Source of the DNA: Skeletonema tropicum | Lineage: Eukaryota; Bacillariophyta; Thalassiosirophyceae; Thalassiosirales; Thalassiosiraceae | Direction: 5' to 3' | Length of the DNA stretch: 64,000 nucleotides | Assembly: GCA_037178625.1 (NCBI GenBank) | Contig: CM074127.1 | Span: 1,798,001 to 1,862,000, forward strand | Part shown: positions 53,308 to 64,000 of the stretch, one piece after another | How the letters are laid out: the number at the start of each line of letters is the position of its first letter | How positions within the stretch are numbered: position 1 is the stretch's first letter | Notes under the pieces: generated by a model | What the model was told of the DNA's origin: nothing | Databases searched by the model: none | What the model saw: the letters and a program-made list of their open reading frames with translations, nothing else | Translations under genes and position numbers: made by a program

Positions 53308-55275
53308 ATGGGCACTAACGCAATGAGTGCCCAACAGCGGCGGCAGCAAGCGCATCAAGAGAGGCTGCGCCAAATTCAGCAACAGCGCGAGCAACAAATG
53401 AGGGAGAAATTGCAACAGCTGAAAGCGGAGTATTTATCGGCATACTCTTTACCGCTCAATTATCCTGCCAAAGTTACTAGCATCACAAATGATGATAATG
53501 ATGGCGGCAGCAACAAATCCATTCGAACGAGCAGTGAGTTTATCAATGCGCGTCTACTAGAGGCTGGATTGCCACTTGGCGGAGGGTCACCTCCCAAACT
53601 GACGCTTGCTGACCACAGTGTTGCAATTCAACGATTCGTAAGTGATTTGGAGGGCACAGGATGTTATGACTCAGTTCAAGTGCATATTGGAAACGATCAA
53701 GATACTAGAATCAATGAAGACAATAATGCCAGCCCAGAGCAACAGCAGAATGCATATGAAATGTTTGATGTCACAGTGCGTCTGAAAGAGAAGCGATGGT
53801 ACAAAATTTACATCGGTGGGGGTGTCAACTCGGAAGATTTTTCTTCCCTAGGAACAAGTGGTGCATCAGCTGGGAATGCATTCGGTGGAGGCGCTGGAGT
53901 AGCATTGGGTGCGCTCCCAAAATTACAATTCGAAAGTTCCATCTCCGCCTCCAATCTTTCTGGGTTTGCGGACATGTCCACAGCATTGTATTCTGTGGAT
54001 CAGACGGGAGCATCTTCGTTTAAATTTACTCATGATAGACCGCTATGCTCTTGGTTACCAAAACATAGTGCACTTTATGATTGGTTAATGCCACAAGATC
54101 CACGGTTGGTAGGAGACCAATCCATAGAACAGGAAAAGACAAATGATGATATTGATGAAATGCAAGTCTTTATGGACGATGATGCCCAATATGCTCTAGG
54201 AGGTGGATCACACGTTACTCTCGGTGTACACGCCCTTTGTCTAGAGCAAGACTTTGAATCGACACGTTCATCAAAAGAATTCACACGATCAATTGGAGTA
54301 CGTTTGGCCAATCATTGCCGAGGAGCCTCACGTGGGCCGGGCATAGGAGGAGGAAACAGACCATCTACTTCACCACCTGAAACGATGGCTGGTCCATATC
54401 TTTTTCTGGACTGGAATGCTTGTCTGAGAGATACCTTGCCACGTCGTCACTCAGAATTTACATTTGCATTAGATTGTTCATCAGAAGTCGCAAATCATGC
54501 AGGGACGGCATTCAAACACTCACTAACAGGAGGGATGTATCTTAACGGCAGTCTTACTGACGATCGGTATGATCCAACGATGGGCTATGATGCTCATCTA
54601 GTTGGAGAAGTTGCTGGTCCACCAGGAGACGCAGGATTTTGGAAGCTGAAAGGAGGCGGAGCGTTTCATTTCCCTTTAGAGCTGTTACGGATAATGACAG
54701 AGGGAATAGAATCTAACGACGACACGGAAGATGAAACATTGGAATCTGTAATGGGACCGACGCTACATTCTGCAGTAAATTTCGGAATAGCCCGTCCTCT
54801 CACATTCAATGGACTTTGTGCCAACGTTGGAGGTATACCATTGTCAGATAGATTCTACTCTGGCGGACCGGGACAGCTTAGAGGGTTTCTACCAGCGGGT
54901 ATAGGTCCGAGAGCAACAACAGGAGGATCAAATACACCGGGTGGAGACTCTCTAGGGGGTGATATGTTCTATACATCAACACTTGCAGCATCAGTCCCGT
55001 TCCCTTCATATTTTGCAACACTTCGACAGAATGGCGGAAGACTATTTGGTTTTGCAAATGCTGGTACGTGTGTATCTGTAGACTCTTCAGTTGGATTTGG
55101 ATCTTTATCAGCGTCTAGTCGAATAATGAATAGCTCGCGTGTAGCTGTTGGCGGTGGTGTATCAATGGGCACACCTATGGGAAGATTCGAGTTAACATAC
55201 GCCGTGCCGATGAGGTATGGTCCCAAAGATGCGCGCAAAAATGTACAAATGGGATTCGGATTCTCGTTTGGATAA
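53308..55275 (+). CDS. SAM50: SAM50/Omp85-family mitochondrial outer-membrane beta-barrel assembly protein
   Basis: 655 aa from the ATG at 53308; the frame is open further upstream only through non-ATG codons. A Gln/Arg-rich helical N-terminus (1-45) is followed by a POTRA-like region (about 80-180; VAIQRFVSDLEGTGCYDSVQV... FDVTVRLKEKRWYKIYIGGG). Residues about 190-655 form the beta-barrel with the hallmark LSDRFYSGGPGQLRGFLP segment (the conserved xRGF lid motif on loop 6) and an aromatic C-terminal strand ending FGFSFG. It inserts beta-barrel proteins into the outer membrane of mitochondria. A plastid TOC75-like role is a less likely alternative, because no bipartite leader is seen. Confidence 0.85.
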   Translation: MGTNAMSAQQRRQQAHQERLRQIQQQREQQMREKLQQLKAEYLSAYSLPLNYPAKVTSITNDDNDGGSNKSIRTSSEFINARLLEAGLPLGGGSPPKLTLADHSVAIQRFVSDLEGTGCYDSVQVHIGNDQDTRINEDNNASPEQQQNAYEMFDVTVRLKEKRWYKIYIGGGVNSEDFSSLGTSGASAGNAFGGGAGVALGALPKLQFESSISASNLSGFADMSTALYSVDQTGASSFKFTHDRPLCSWLPKHSALYDWLMPQDPRLVGDQSIEQEKTNDDIDEMQVFMDDDAQYALGGGSHVTLGVHALCLEQDFESTRSSKEFTRSIGVRLANHCRGASRGPGIGGGNRPSTSPPETMAGPYLFLDWNACLRDTLPRRHSEFTFALDCSSEVANHAGTAFKHSLTGGMYLNGSLTDDRYDPTMGYDAHLVGEVAGPPGDAGFWKLKGGGAFHFPLELLRIMTEGIESNDDTEDETLESVMGPTLHSAVNFGIARPLTFNGLCANVGGIPLSDRFYSGGPGQLRGFLPAGIGPRATTGGSNTPGGDSLGGDMFYTSTLAASVPFPSYFATLRQNGGRLFGFANAGTCVSVDSSVGFGSLSASSRIMNSSRVAVGGGVSMGTPMGRFELTYAVPMRYGPKDARKNVQMGFGFSFG

Positions 55276-55353
55276 AGTAAGACATGGATAAGTTCTACTG
55301 ATTTCAATGAATTATTTCTACAAACTCGGTGCAAAAAAGTGCTCTTAAGAAGG

Positions 55354-58253
55354 CTAAGCACCCATAAATACTAATCTCACTGCATCGATCCACGCCGCGC
55401 CTTGTCTAGTAGCAGGTTGATCATCTGACAGTACTGGGAGATTAAATGGGTTGTATTGATACTGAAAATCAATTCTGTGAGCTCCTGGAGCGAGAGGAAT
55501 TGACAATTGTCTCCACTCAGATTGACCAGCGATTTCACTGTATTCAACTCCATCAAGAAACCAGACAAGATTATCATAAGGAGGAACGACTGGAAAAAGA
55601 GAAAGAGGATCACACAGTAATATGATTAGAAGGTAAAGAAATGAATACAAACTGATTAAACAGCATGACAAACACAGCATAAACTATAACACGACAAACA
55701 CAACACACTAGTCATTTGCTTACCAGGTGCAAGTGCATTGAACATTAGCGAGCCACCAGAAAAGTCGTCGCAAATTGCTAGGGTGGCATTTGATACTTGG
55801 GCTATTCCTGCACTTCCTCCTTCAAGATTAGGACTCTTAATGGAGTACGTTCCATCCTGTGCGTTCGTGTCGTCAATTGTCCACTCACCATCGCCGCCTG
55901 TTGACCATGGAGCCTCGGGGAAGACATTATTAGGGGGCTCAAATGTGTAGGGATTAGGATCAAGAGGGACACAACTTTCACTACTTTGAGGACAACATGT
56001 GCTTTCTTCTGCTTTGATAAGCGTGCAGGTAGCACTACCTTCAGTGTCACCAGCTGCCAGCGCTTCTATCTGTGCACAGGTTTGTCCTACATCATCTGAT
56101 ACAAGATCTGGATTAGCGATGCCGTCGATGCAAAATGCACACGCAACGTCTTGACTTTGAGGACAACATGTGCTTTCAGCTTCTTGGATAACCATGCAGG
56201 TATTACTACCTTCAGTGTTACCAGCAGCCAGCGCTTCTATCTGTGCACAGGTTTGCCCTCCAACATGTACAAGATCTGGATTAGCGATGCCCTCGTTGCA
56301 AAATCTACACGCATCGGCTAGACTTTGAGGACAACATGTGATTTCTTCCGCTTGGATCAACGTGCATTGAGCAGTCCCTTCCATAAAAGTAGGTGCCAAT
56401 TCTCCTATCTGAGCACAGGTTTGTCCTGCAGCATCTGGTACAAGATCTGGATTAGTGATGCCCTCATTGCAAAAAGTACACGAATTGGTATCTGGACAGC
56501 AAGAGCTTTCGACAGCCTGGATGAATCCGCAAGTATCACTGCCATTAGTGTCTTCATCTGCACTTGCCTTCACCTGAGCACAGGTTTGCCCTCCTGTTCC
56601 TGCCGCCACTGCCTCGGGATCAGGGATACCGCCTTCGCAAAACGAGCATTTTTCTGGAGATAATACTGGTGACTCGGTATCAGTAGGCGCATTTGTTGTT
56701 GGGGGCGTCACAGGCGCTTCAGTCACTACCGATTGAGTCGAAGGCGCAGTCGATGTCTCAGTAACCTCAGACGAGGGCGAAGCAGTAGGAGCTTCTGACG
56801 CGACAGATGCTACTGGCGCTTCAGTCACTACCGATTGAGTCGAAGGCGCGGTCGATGTCTCAGTAAACTCAGACGAGGGCGAAGCAGTAGGAGCTTCTGA
56901 CGTGACAGATGCTACTGGCGCTTCAGTCACTACCGATTGAGTCGAAGGCGCGGTCGACGTCTCAGTAACCTCAGACGAGGGCGAAGCAGTAGGAGCATCT
57001 GTGGAAACAGATGGTGACCCTGTAGGAGACTCAGTTGTTACAGATACGTCTGATGTAGGTGACTCGGTGACAACTGTAGGAGTAGATGGTGATCCTGTAG
57101 GAGACTCAGTTGTCACAGATACGACAGGTGACTCGGTGGCAACTGTAGAAGTAGATGGTGATCCTGTAGGAGACTCAGTTGTCACAGATACGACAGGTGA
57201 CTCGGTGGCAACTGTAGAAGTAGATGGTGATCCTGTAGGAGACTCAGTTGTCACAGATACGATAGGTGACTCGGTGGCAACTGTAGAAGCAGATGGCGAC
57301 CCTGTCGGAGATTCTGTGTCCTTCACGAGAGACGACGGTGAACTTGTAGGAGAGGTTGTAACAACGGAAGTTACTGGTGCATCAGTAATGATAGTGGGAG
57401 CAGAGGGTGAACTGGTAGGAGATCCAGTCTTGTCAGCAGTAGAAGTAGAGGAGGGTTCAGGAGTAGTAGCGGCTTCAGTGGGTTGGGGAGTTAGGCTGGA
57501 AGTAGGGGACGACGTTCCCAATGGTAATTCCTGAGAAGGCTTCACAGTTGGCGTTCCGCCTGGTTTAGATGACACCGTCTGACACTTAAAGGTTGTAGGC
57601 GTGCTTGTAGACGTACTTGTAGACTTGCTGTGCTTGCCGCCTTTTGCCTTGGCCATTTTGCCACCTTTACTTGATGTATTGCTTTTATTTTGAGCTTGAG
57701 CTTCAGCTGATACGTATGTTGATGTTATTGTACTTTCCATGTTTGTATGTTGTATTTTGCTCTTCTTTCCAGATTTGTCCTGCTTAGAGAGATGCCTTCG
57801 AAGTTGCTCCTTGCAGTCGTCCTCCATTATTGAATTTGAAGAAGTTTCATCAGTCGCAGCAGTATCCTTTGCAACCTTTACTTGTGCCCATTTCTCCTCC
57901 GTCGCAACAACATAATCTGAAAGCTTTACTTGCTCCTGCTTCTCATCAGTTTCTGAAAGCTTGACCTGCTGCTTTTTCTCACCAGCGCTGGTTTCTGTAG
58001 TCTCAACATGTGTAGGCGATTCCTTATCAAGCTCAGACCAATTATTGCCCATTTTGGATCTGTTCGTGTGTTTATTACTGCTGACATCGGCGTCATCACC
58101 TATATGGCCAATACGCAATTTGGGAGGAAATAATCGATGCCTTTGGTGAAGTAAGTGTCGCCTGCTGAGCTTCCAATTTTCGCCCGACGGCTCAGTCTCA
58201 GCTACTGCTTCCACCGCTAGCAGCAGCGCCGCTGTTGCAGCTGATATTCTCAT
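55354..58253 (-). CDS. Large secreted Ser/Thr/Pro-repeat protein with four Cys-rich repeats
   Basis: Two exons, 58253-55724 and 55589-55354 (intron GTAAGC...TCCAG, 134 bp); 921 aa. The ATG at 58253 opens the signal peptide MRISAATAALLLAVEAVA. Residues about 100-230 are Lys/Ser-rich with KGGK and KAKGGK clusters. About 240-535 is a repeat linker with five TESPTGSPS-type units and three longer SEAPTASPSSE-type units. Four Cys-rich repeats of about 53 aa follow (pattern CxxC, a NPD/DPE segment, GQTCAQ, one Cys, then CCP). The C-terminal 130 residues form a beta-sandwich-like domain ending in AWIDAVRLVF. An extracellular or wall protein is inferred; the Cys repeat has no assigned function. Confidence 0.6.
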
Positions 58254-59155
58254 TGTATCTAAGAAGACTGCCCTCGTATACTCCAATATTGCAAAAACTA
58301 ATCCCCGTATTGAAAAGTCGAGTGTGTTGAATTGAATGTTGATTGAGAGGCTTCTAGAGAGAGAGGAGGCTTCTGAGTTACATTAGATAGAGGGTGCCCA
58401 TCATTCTATTCATCTCAACATTCTCCGAATGGAGAACGGCCAATAATGAACGGAGAGTCGCGAGTCGTAGGAAATTTCCTAAAATATCAGACGCAATAAT
58501 AAACATTTGTTCTTCCACGTATTCGAACTTCCCTCCGACAATGTTGGTGGCTGTGAGTGCGCTTGCTTGAGCCTGATTCAGCAAAAAGAGATTCCTATTC
58601 CTGTTGCGTGCACTACAGTAACGTAGGAGAAGACGACTATCATGACGAAGAGGAACATTACACAAAAGGCATAACTACCGCAGAGCATCATTACAGCGAC
58701 GATTATGAAGGAGCTTCTCGGTTCAAGTTTTGTAGCGTTCCTTCTTGTGTTCTCTGCTGCGACTATTGCCTATACTGATGCGCGTATTCTAGGGTTCGCC
58801 TCCACGGGGCCTTTTGTTGGGGAGGGGCTACGTTGGGCACGGCTTTTCTGGGCACGGGTTGGGCACGCCCTATGATGTGACGATTCTGCCACGTCACCAT
58901 ACCACGCTCTCCCACCACCCCTTCTTTCCACCACAAGCCCCGCACACAGTCAAAGTTAGATACCCCAGTAACTACATCATAAGCCATAAAGTCACCGCGG
59001 CAACACCAACTAGCATAAATCATAGTCACTACAGCAAAACACTACCGCTCATTCCACTTTCGTCGTCAGATTTTTTCGTATTCTTGCCGCTGCTTCAATA
59101 ATTGGTCATCTACGACCTATCGAATTTACACACAACATACCTTACAAACAAATCA
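58254..59155. other. Intergenic region
   Basis: Between divergent genes. It contains a GGGCACGG-rich stretch (58835-58870). A 95-aa open frame at 58378-58665 (minus) has no domain or signal. The left end of the right-hand transposon could lie here, but I cannot find its terminal repeat. Confidence 0.4.
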
Positions 59156-60436
59156 ATGTTGGTCGATTATTATGACCTACATCGATTCGAGTTGTTCCAG
59201 CAGAAGGTTCGCCGATACGGTGGCGAAGCAGCCGTCCGTCATGACTATAATATTTACAACAGAAAATACACTCCTCCACAATTGAAGGATCAAATGAAAA
59301 GCGGCAACTATTTACATAATCAGAACCTGAAATGGTGGCGGACAATAAACAAGAACAAACCTTCACCAAAAAAAATATCATTTTTGTCATCATCATTGCA
59401 ATATGACTCCAAAAGAGACAACAAACGGAAGGCGATGGAACTTGACAATTCAACTGTTTCATTTCAGTTCAACAAAGTCACAGCAAAGAAGAAACGTAAA
59501 GCGGGGAAACACAAAGCACAACTCACCGCCAAACATTTAACTAACTCTCCTGCACCCCTCATTACACCACAATATGGGGACTTTGTTGAGGTTGAATTCT
59601 CCTCCAATTCAAGCGTTTATGTTCTTTATGCTCGCGCAGATAGCGAATGCCCCCTGCTTCGTGACATACATGAATGCTGCTATAAAGGAGCCGGAAATAC
59701 TCTTGACAATTCTCTTGATGCTTTGCCCAAAAGAGCTTGGGAACAAGACAACCATGCTGGTGGGGGATATGCAGCATTTGGGATTGGATCCATGGATAAA
59801 AGACAAACTGGGCCCTTCTTTCTTATGAATCATCAATATGAAAAGGCAAAAGCTATTACTTCCTCTCTCTCTTCCATCTTTGGTAGAGTTGCGGCAGCCT
59901 TGCTGAACTACACACCTAATGTATTTAGGGAGAATGAAAAAATTAAGAGCATAAATGCAAACTTCTCTTTCCCACCAATTGGTTGCCAAGGTGCAGTTGG
60001 CTGGATGGCAAATCAAGTTGCGATTCGCCGCATAGGCAAGGGATGCCAGAAGAATGCAATGATAGAAGACAGTGTTGTGGCATTGCACGCTGACACCGGG
60101 GATTTGAGTACAATGCACCCGCTTGTATACATACCGCGCGGTGGTCCAGATGGAAGAGGTGGAATTATAGCAGATTCCCACTTGGTCATTGCGGAAAGCG
60201 AGACTGGTGGCAAATACATTCAAATCGAGACAAATGTGAGAGATACTGTCTGTATAGTGGTCTTCAATAGCGCACTGAATTTGCATGGGTTGGTCCAATC
60301 ATCCCCTGAAGGTGAAACTGAAGATGCCTGGAGCACGAGGCTCATTCCATTCATTACAAAGCAAATGTATAACTTCATGTTAAAGAACAAATCTGCAGCG
60401 CCAATTGATAAGTTTAATGTTCTAAGAGTAAAGTAA
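59156..60436 (+). CDS. Basic protein with possible 2OG-Fe(II) dioxygenase core
   Basis: 426 aa from the ATG at 59156; no good upstream ATG. The N-terminus (1-110) is charged, with a KKKRKAGKHK basic motif that fits nuclear import. From about residue 130 the sequence is a mixed alpha/beta domain without Cys clusters. The C-terminal 120 residues show HAD (H311, D313), a run of short beta-type segments with GGIIAD and TGGKYIQIET, then NSALNLHGL (H377) and a downstream Arg (R395). This order H-x-D ... H ... R is that of double-stranded beta-helix dioxygenases such as TET/JBP. The H-to-R gap (18) is longer than usual. It lies convergent to a transposase gene 272 bp away. Function is unproven; I cannot exclude an unrelated fold. 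Confidence 0.4.
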   Translation: MLVDYYDLHRFELFQQKVRRYGGEAAVRHDYNIYNRKYTPPQLKDQMKSGNYLHNQNLKWWRTINKNKPSPKKISFLSSSLQYDSKRDNKRKAMELDNSTVSFQFNKVTAKKKRKAGKHKAQLTAKHLTNSPAPLITPQYGDFVEVEFSSNSSVYVLYARADSECPLLRDIHECCYKGAGNTLDNSLDALPKRAWEQDNHAGGGYAAFGIGSMDKRQTGPFFLMNHQYEKAKAITSSLSSIFGRVAAALLNYTPNVFRENEKIKSINANFSFPPIGCQGAVGWMANQVAIRRIGKGCQKNAMIEDSVVALHADTGDLSTMHPLVYIPRGGPDGRGGIIADSHLVIAESETGGKYIQIETNVRDTVCIVVFNSALNLHGLVQSSPEGETEDAWSTRLIPFITKQMYNFMLKNKSAAPIDKFNVLRVK

Positions 60437-60708
60437 AACACATCTTTTCCTACGCATATTTGCTCAAACATTGGTACCATACTGCCTCTGTAATGTGTGG
60501 AGAGAATTTTTTCTCTGAGAATGATCTATTCTATGTCATCTTCATTCCCAGGAATCACTGATTTTGATAGGGGATAAGCACCTATTGATTACCCCACCAA
60601 TCACCCAACCAGTGAATTAGCAACTTTTGTTGCATAAAATGAAATAGTAAAGAAGAATGCTTGTGCTCAAGCCACAAAATTAAATCAGTTGTCTTTATCT
60701 TTACAGAA
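60437..60708. other. Convergent 3' spacer
   Basis: 272 bp between two facing stop codons. It contains ATTACCCCACCAATCACCC; no other feature is recognised. Confidence 0.45.
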
Positions 60709-63700
60709 TCATTTTCCATGAAGAAACACGTAATGGCTATTACTTTGTCCTTCTCTTGCCCATAGTGCAACTGTATTATGATCGAAATACATGGGTTGAC
60801 AATCTTTCATGGCCAATCCCCTTAGAATGATATTCGCCTTGTATACCACACTGTTCAAAACAAACACCTTTCCAACAACTTGAATCCCAATCGCATCCTT
60901 TGCAACACAAGGATCAACATCAGCTGTTGATTTTGTTTCGTCCAAAACCGAAACAGTCTCAATCAATCCCCAAGTTGATTTCACTAATCTTTTCCCAATC
61001 TGCTTTGCAGCTGCGCAATTTGCCTTGTTGTGTCCAATACCCTTACAAAGATCACAAGTTGAAATGTGACGTTTTGCCGTAACCACTGCTTCCACTCCGC
61101 TTATCTTTCTTTTCATGCAAGTTCCACCTTCGCCCCGTTTCCTTGTAGAAGGAAGGATGCCTTGAGGGTTGTTGATGTTATTCTTACCATCCGCAACTGT
61201 AAGATCAAGGTACGACGCAGCTGCTCCTTTTAATTCTTCTTCCCCGACATTTTGAATATTAGCAATCATGTAATTCACAACTGGCAAAAGCTTCTGGTAT
61301 GTTTCGTTGCTGCGCGATGCAGTACTGGCAAGCTGTTTGAATTTGTCCAACAGAATATTGTGCATTTGAGTCGAATTCAAACGTTTCGCTTTCTTTGCTG
61401 TATAACGTTTTGCAATCAATGGGTTGGCAACAAGATCTGACACAAATTCCCCTACACCTTCACCGCCAGCAACTTGTACATTATCTGTTGCATTAGTATG
61501 CAGCTCAACTGCACCAACGACTCCCTTCTCATCTGGCAGATCAAAATCGGCACCCCCAAAATCTGCTGCAGGAGTGTCATCAATGGAAGAACCACCATTT
61601 CTTTGTGGTGCTGGAGAAATTGCAGGGATTGACTTCACTTCGGTATCATTAAGTTTCCAATGATTGTGAAACTGTGACTCATTGAATTCAAAATCGCATA
61701 CTCGTTGGATGTGCTTGCATGGCTGTCCACTGTTGATGTCCCTTTTGCACCACATGCAGTAATACACACCGTCTCTGAATTCTACAACCCTCCTTGGTTG
61801 TGTCACTCTATCTGGACCTTTTAAATAAACCAAATATGCCTTAGTCACACCTCTTGCCTGTTGCTCAGCAGACAGTACTGCCATTTCCTCATATGAGTAC
61901 TCTTGAGCTTCTAGGTTTGTCTTGATGAAGTTATCCACAACTTTGACAGAACATTTCATCGAACATTCTTGAGCCGCTTTTGTTCGCATGCCTTGGACAT
62001 CATCATCGTAGACTGCAACTCGTGCTTTGACTCTTTGCTTTCGTTCCTCAGAAGTCTTATCCTCATCTTTCTGAAGGTGTTGCTGGACGACACCAGTAAA
62101 AGAATGAACTTGTCCTCCAAGATGACGTTGGAACGCTGAGAATGATCCCTCGACAACGGAACTTGCCTCCATATCCAGTGTGAAATTCTCAATTCTCCAA
62201 GGATTCCCCCACCGCTCTTTATAAAGGGAAAGTTGCTGAAGATATTCTGCAGCCCCTGGCCATTTGCGGCATGCTTCATTCAAGCGAACATCCCATTCCT
62301 GTTTACATGTGGTGTTCTTCACCAGATGTTGATACACAAAGGACTTGCAATCCGCATAGCCTGGGATGTGTTTCAAATTACGAGGGAAATCTAGTCTCAT
62401 AATATGCCATGTACAGGCACCAAAGAATGTGACAGAAGGGAGAAATCGTTGTATAGGCTCCACACCAACTCCTACAAAAACAACAAAGAATTCGGTCGTA
62501 AGCAGCTCCTTGCATGATGTTGAGATGCACACATGAACAATGGTGTTGTATACTTACCCAAATCTGACATGGTGGCTTTCACAATTTCAGCAGCAAAGGG
62601 TGACATAGTAACAAGGCTTTGCAGCACCCACGATACAGCTTCATTGCTAGCACACATAGTCATTGCTCCCATTACAGTTTGAGATTTGCCTTCATGATCT
62701 GAAACCATAACATTCCAAAAGCAAAAGTTGCTTGTATTGACACCACTCCTTGTGTCATCAATGAATATCATAGCACCATGTCTGAGAAGTCTTGCCCTCA
62801 TCCTACCAGTCTGCCATGCAGTTCCACTGAATCTGTGTTCTGAATCAGTTGTAACTCGACTGTCATATCCATCTACTTCTTCCTTTAAACCTCTATGCAA
62901 CATTAGCAGGTTATCAATGCTGTCTTTACTCCCGGCAGAAATCTCATTTGCTAAGTCTTCGTTATGAAGATAGTCAGTCCATTGACCTATCTCCTCCTTA
63001 GAGCACTCATTTGGTTTCCAATTTTTTATGGGCTCATCATTTAGAAGTCTGTAACGCAAATTGGTAGCCTCTTCCAGTGTTGCATCCAGAAATCCTGATT
63101 GAATCAACCAACTTTTGACATCATCAGTGCCATATCTACGCGCTTTCACTTCTTTACGTAGGTGCGCTAAAGCATAGTCAGGATATGTTCTCCCTGCTCT
63201 CTTCCGTAATGCGAAAATCATCTCCTGGTCATCTCCACCATTACAACCGTTTGTATGCTCTAGAGAGACAGATGTTATACGGACAATTTCATCATTACGG
63301 CATGCGTCATTAGGCATTCTTTCACGTGCAGCACTGATGTGCCACTCACAGCCAGTCTTCAGAGACTGACGAGTTGGCCGGGCACCCTTGATCCCTTCTT
63401 TCTTTTGTGACTTGTGGGTTCCTGATCTAGGACAGGTGTATCGATAGCTAATGTAATTATCTGCTTGCGTTCTTTTGTTTTCTGTCTTTTTTTGTTTAGG
63501 AAACATCCGCACAGTCACGCAATAATCTTCCACTGCTTGTTTGAAGAGTTGTTCCGATGGAAACACATCGTTGTTGTTAAAAGGTGCAGTGGCAGTGGAG
63601 GTATTAGTGGATGTATTGGTGGCCAAATCTAATTCTGCCTCTTCAGTTGGTGAAGTTGTTGTGGTTGTGTTGGTGGGCATATCAATGGTGCCAGTCAGAC

Positions 63701-63968
63701 CGTTTTGCATCGTCATATCAAGAGGTTCGCTTGGGTTTTGTTGAGGAATTAGATGTTGCTGTTGCTGTTGGTTTTGAAAAAGCGATGCTTGATTGAGAAA
63801 AGGTGCAGGTGGTCGAAAATTGATGGGAAAAAGATGCTGAAGCTGATGATGATTATAACTTGGCCACTGATTGTTGGAAGATGGCAGAGGAGGAAACAAA
63901 GTGGCGAAGTTGCTGTTGTAATGTGGCATTACGCTATGAGCAGCGCCTGTGTCATGCGGATGTTGCAT
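60709..63968 (-). CDS. MULE-type transposase with SWIM finger and zinc knuckle
   Basis: Two exons, 63968-62558 and 62471-60709, with an 86-bp GTAAGT...TTGTAG intron in phase 1; 1057 aa from the first ATG. The frame stays open to the window edge, so the start may lie further out. After a Pro/Gln/Asn-rich N-terminus, about 160-250 is a FAR1/WRKY-like zinc DNA-binding fold (YTCPRSGTHKS...CEWHI...LEHTNGC). The RNase-H-like core has FIDDTRSG (D about 404), MSDLG (D about 469) next to CTWHI, and a Glu near 578 (SSVVEGSF). A SWIM finger CxC-x10-CxH (about 709-724) and a CCHC knuckle CDLCKGIGHNKANC (about 943-956) follow. Mutator-like element transposases have this layout. All three acidic residues are present, so activity is possible. 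Confidence 0.85.
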
Positions 63969-64000
63969 GTTTGTGGAGGTGGAGGTTGACAAACACGCAC

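Noticed and set aside
57001..57534. 177-codon frame with GDPVGDSVVT repeats on the plus strand
   Set aside because: It is the antisense shadow of the Ser/Thr/Pro repeat of the secreted protein on the minus strand.
58378..58665. 95-codon minus-strand frame between two genes
   Set aside because: No domain, signal peptide or convincing start context; could be revisited with transcripts.

Overview
The window looks like nuclear DNA of a diatom, probably a centric or Thalassiosirales-like species. This is an inference from content, not from a database match. Introns are few, GT-AG and short (about 78-97 bp). The folate enzyme begins with a signal peptide ending in an A-FAP-like plastid import motif. 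Several secreted proteins carry Pro/Thr/Ser-rich linkers and Lys/Ser (KxxK) clusters typical of diatom wall and silica-associated proteins. Housekeeping genes (CBP20, EMC7, SAM50, FolD, a Mediator-like protein) are clearly eukaryotic. A 500-base run of N (25921-26420) marks a scaffold gap.

Left part (1-26835): a compact gene-rich segment. In order it holds a coactosin/ADF-domain protein (5' end outside the window), a protein with only the HEAT half of elongation factor 3, a Golgi-type sulfotransferase, a possible hAT-like non-autonomous element (6535-7158), CBP20, a Gfo/Idh/MocA oxidoreductase in three exons, a large single-pass membrane protein, a MED14-like protein, a secreted Gly/Ser/Lys-rich protein with trefoil-like repeats, a second membrane protein sharing a juxtamembrane domain with the first, an EF-hand coiled-coil protein, a four-exon F-BAR-VASt-TM lipid-transfer-type protein with an apparent +1 frameshift, and, after the gap, the 3' end of EMC7.

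Middle (about 27140-39375): a tandem satellite of 184-bp monomers organised in a three-monomer, 552-bp higher-order repeat. It has a homogeneous core and degenerate edges. The right edge is interrupted by a 2.9-kb element with LTR-like direct terminal repeats (35337-38247, GCATC target duplication) and by a 382-bp solo-LTR-like insertion (38342-38723, CTCATG duplication).

Right part (39677-64000): a secreted KxxK-rich protein, a fucosyltransferase-like enzyme, a peroxiredoxin-like protein, two interlaced minisatellites, plastid-type FolD, a PDZ-PDZ-CaMK kinase, a G/C-run minisatellite, a 374-bp foldback element with a 7-bp target duplication just upstream of SAM50, a large secreted Cys-repeat protein, and finally a convergent pair: a basic protein with a possible 2-oxoglutarate/Fe(II) dioxygenase core, and a MULE-type transposase with DDE residues, SWIM finger and CCHC knuckle. 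That last pair and the higher-order satellite are the most interesting objects in the window.
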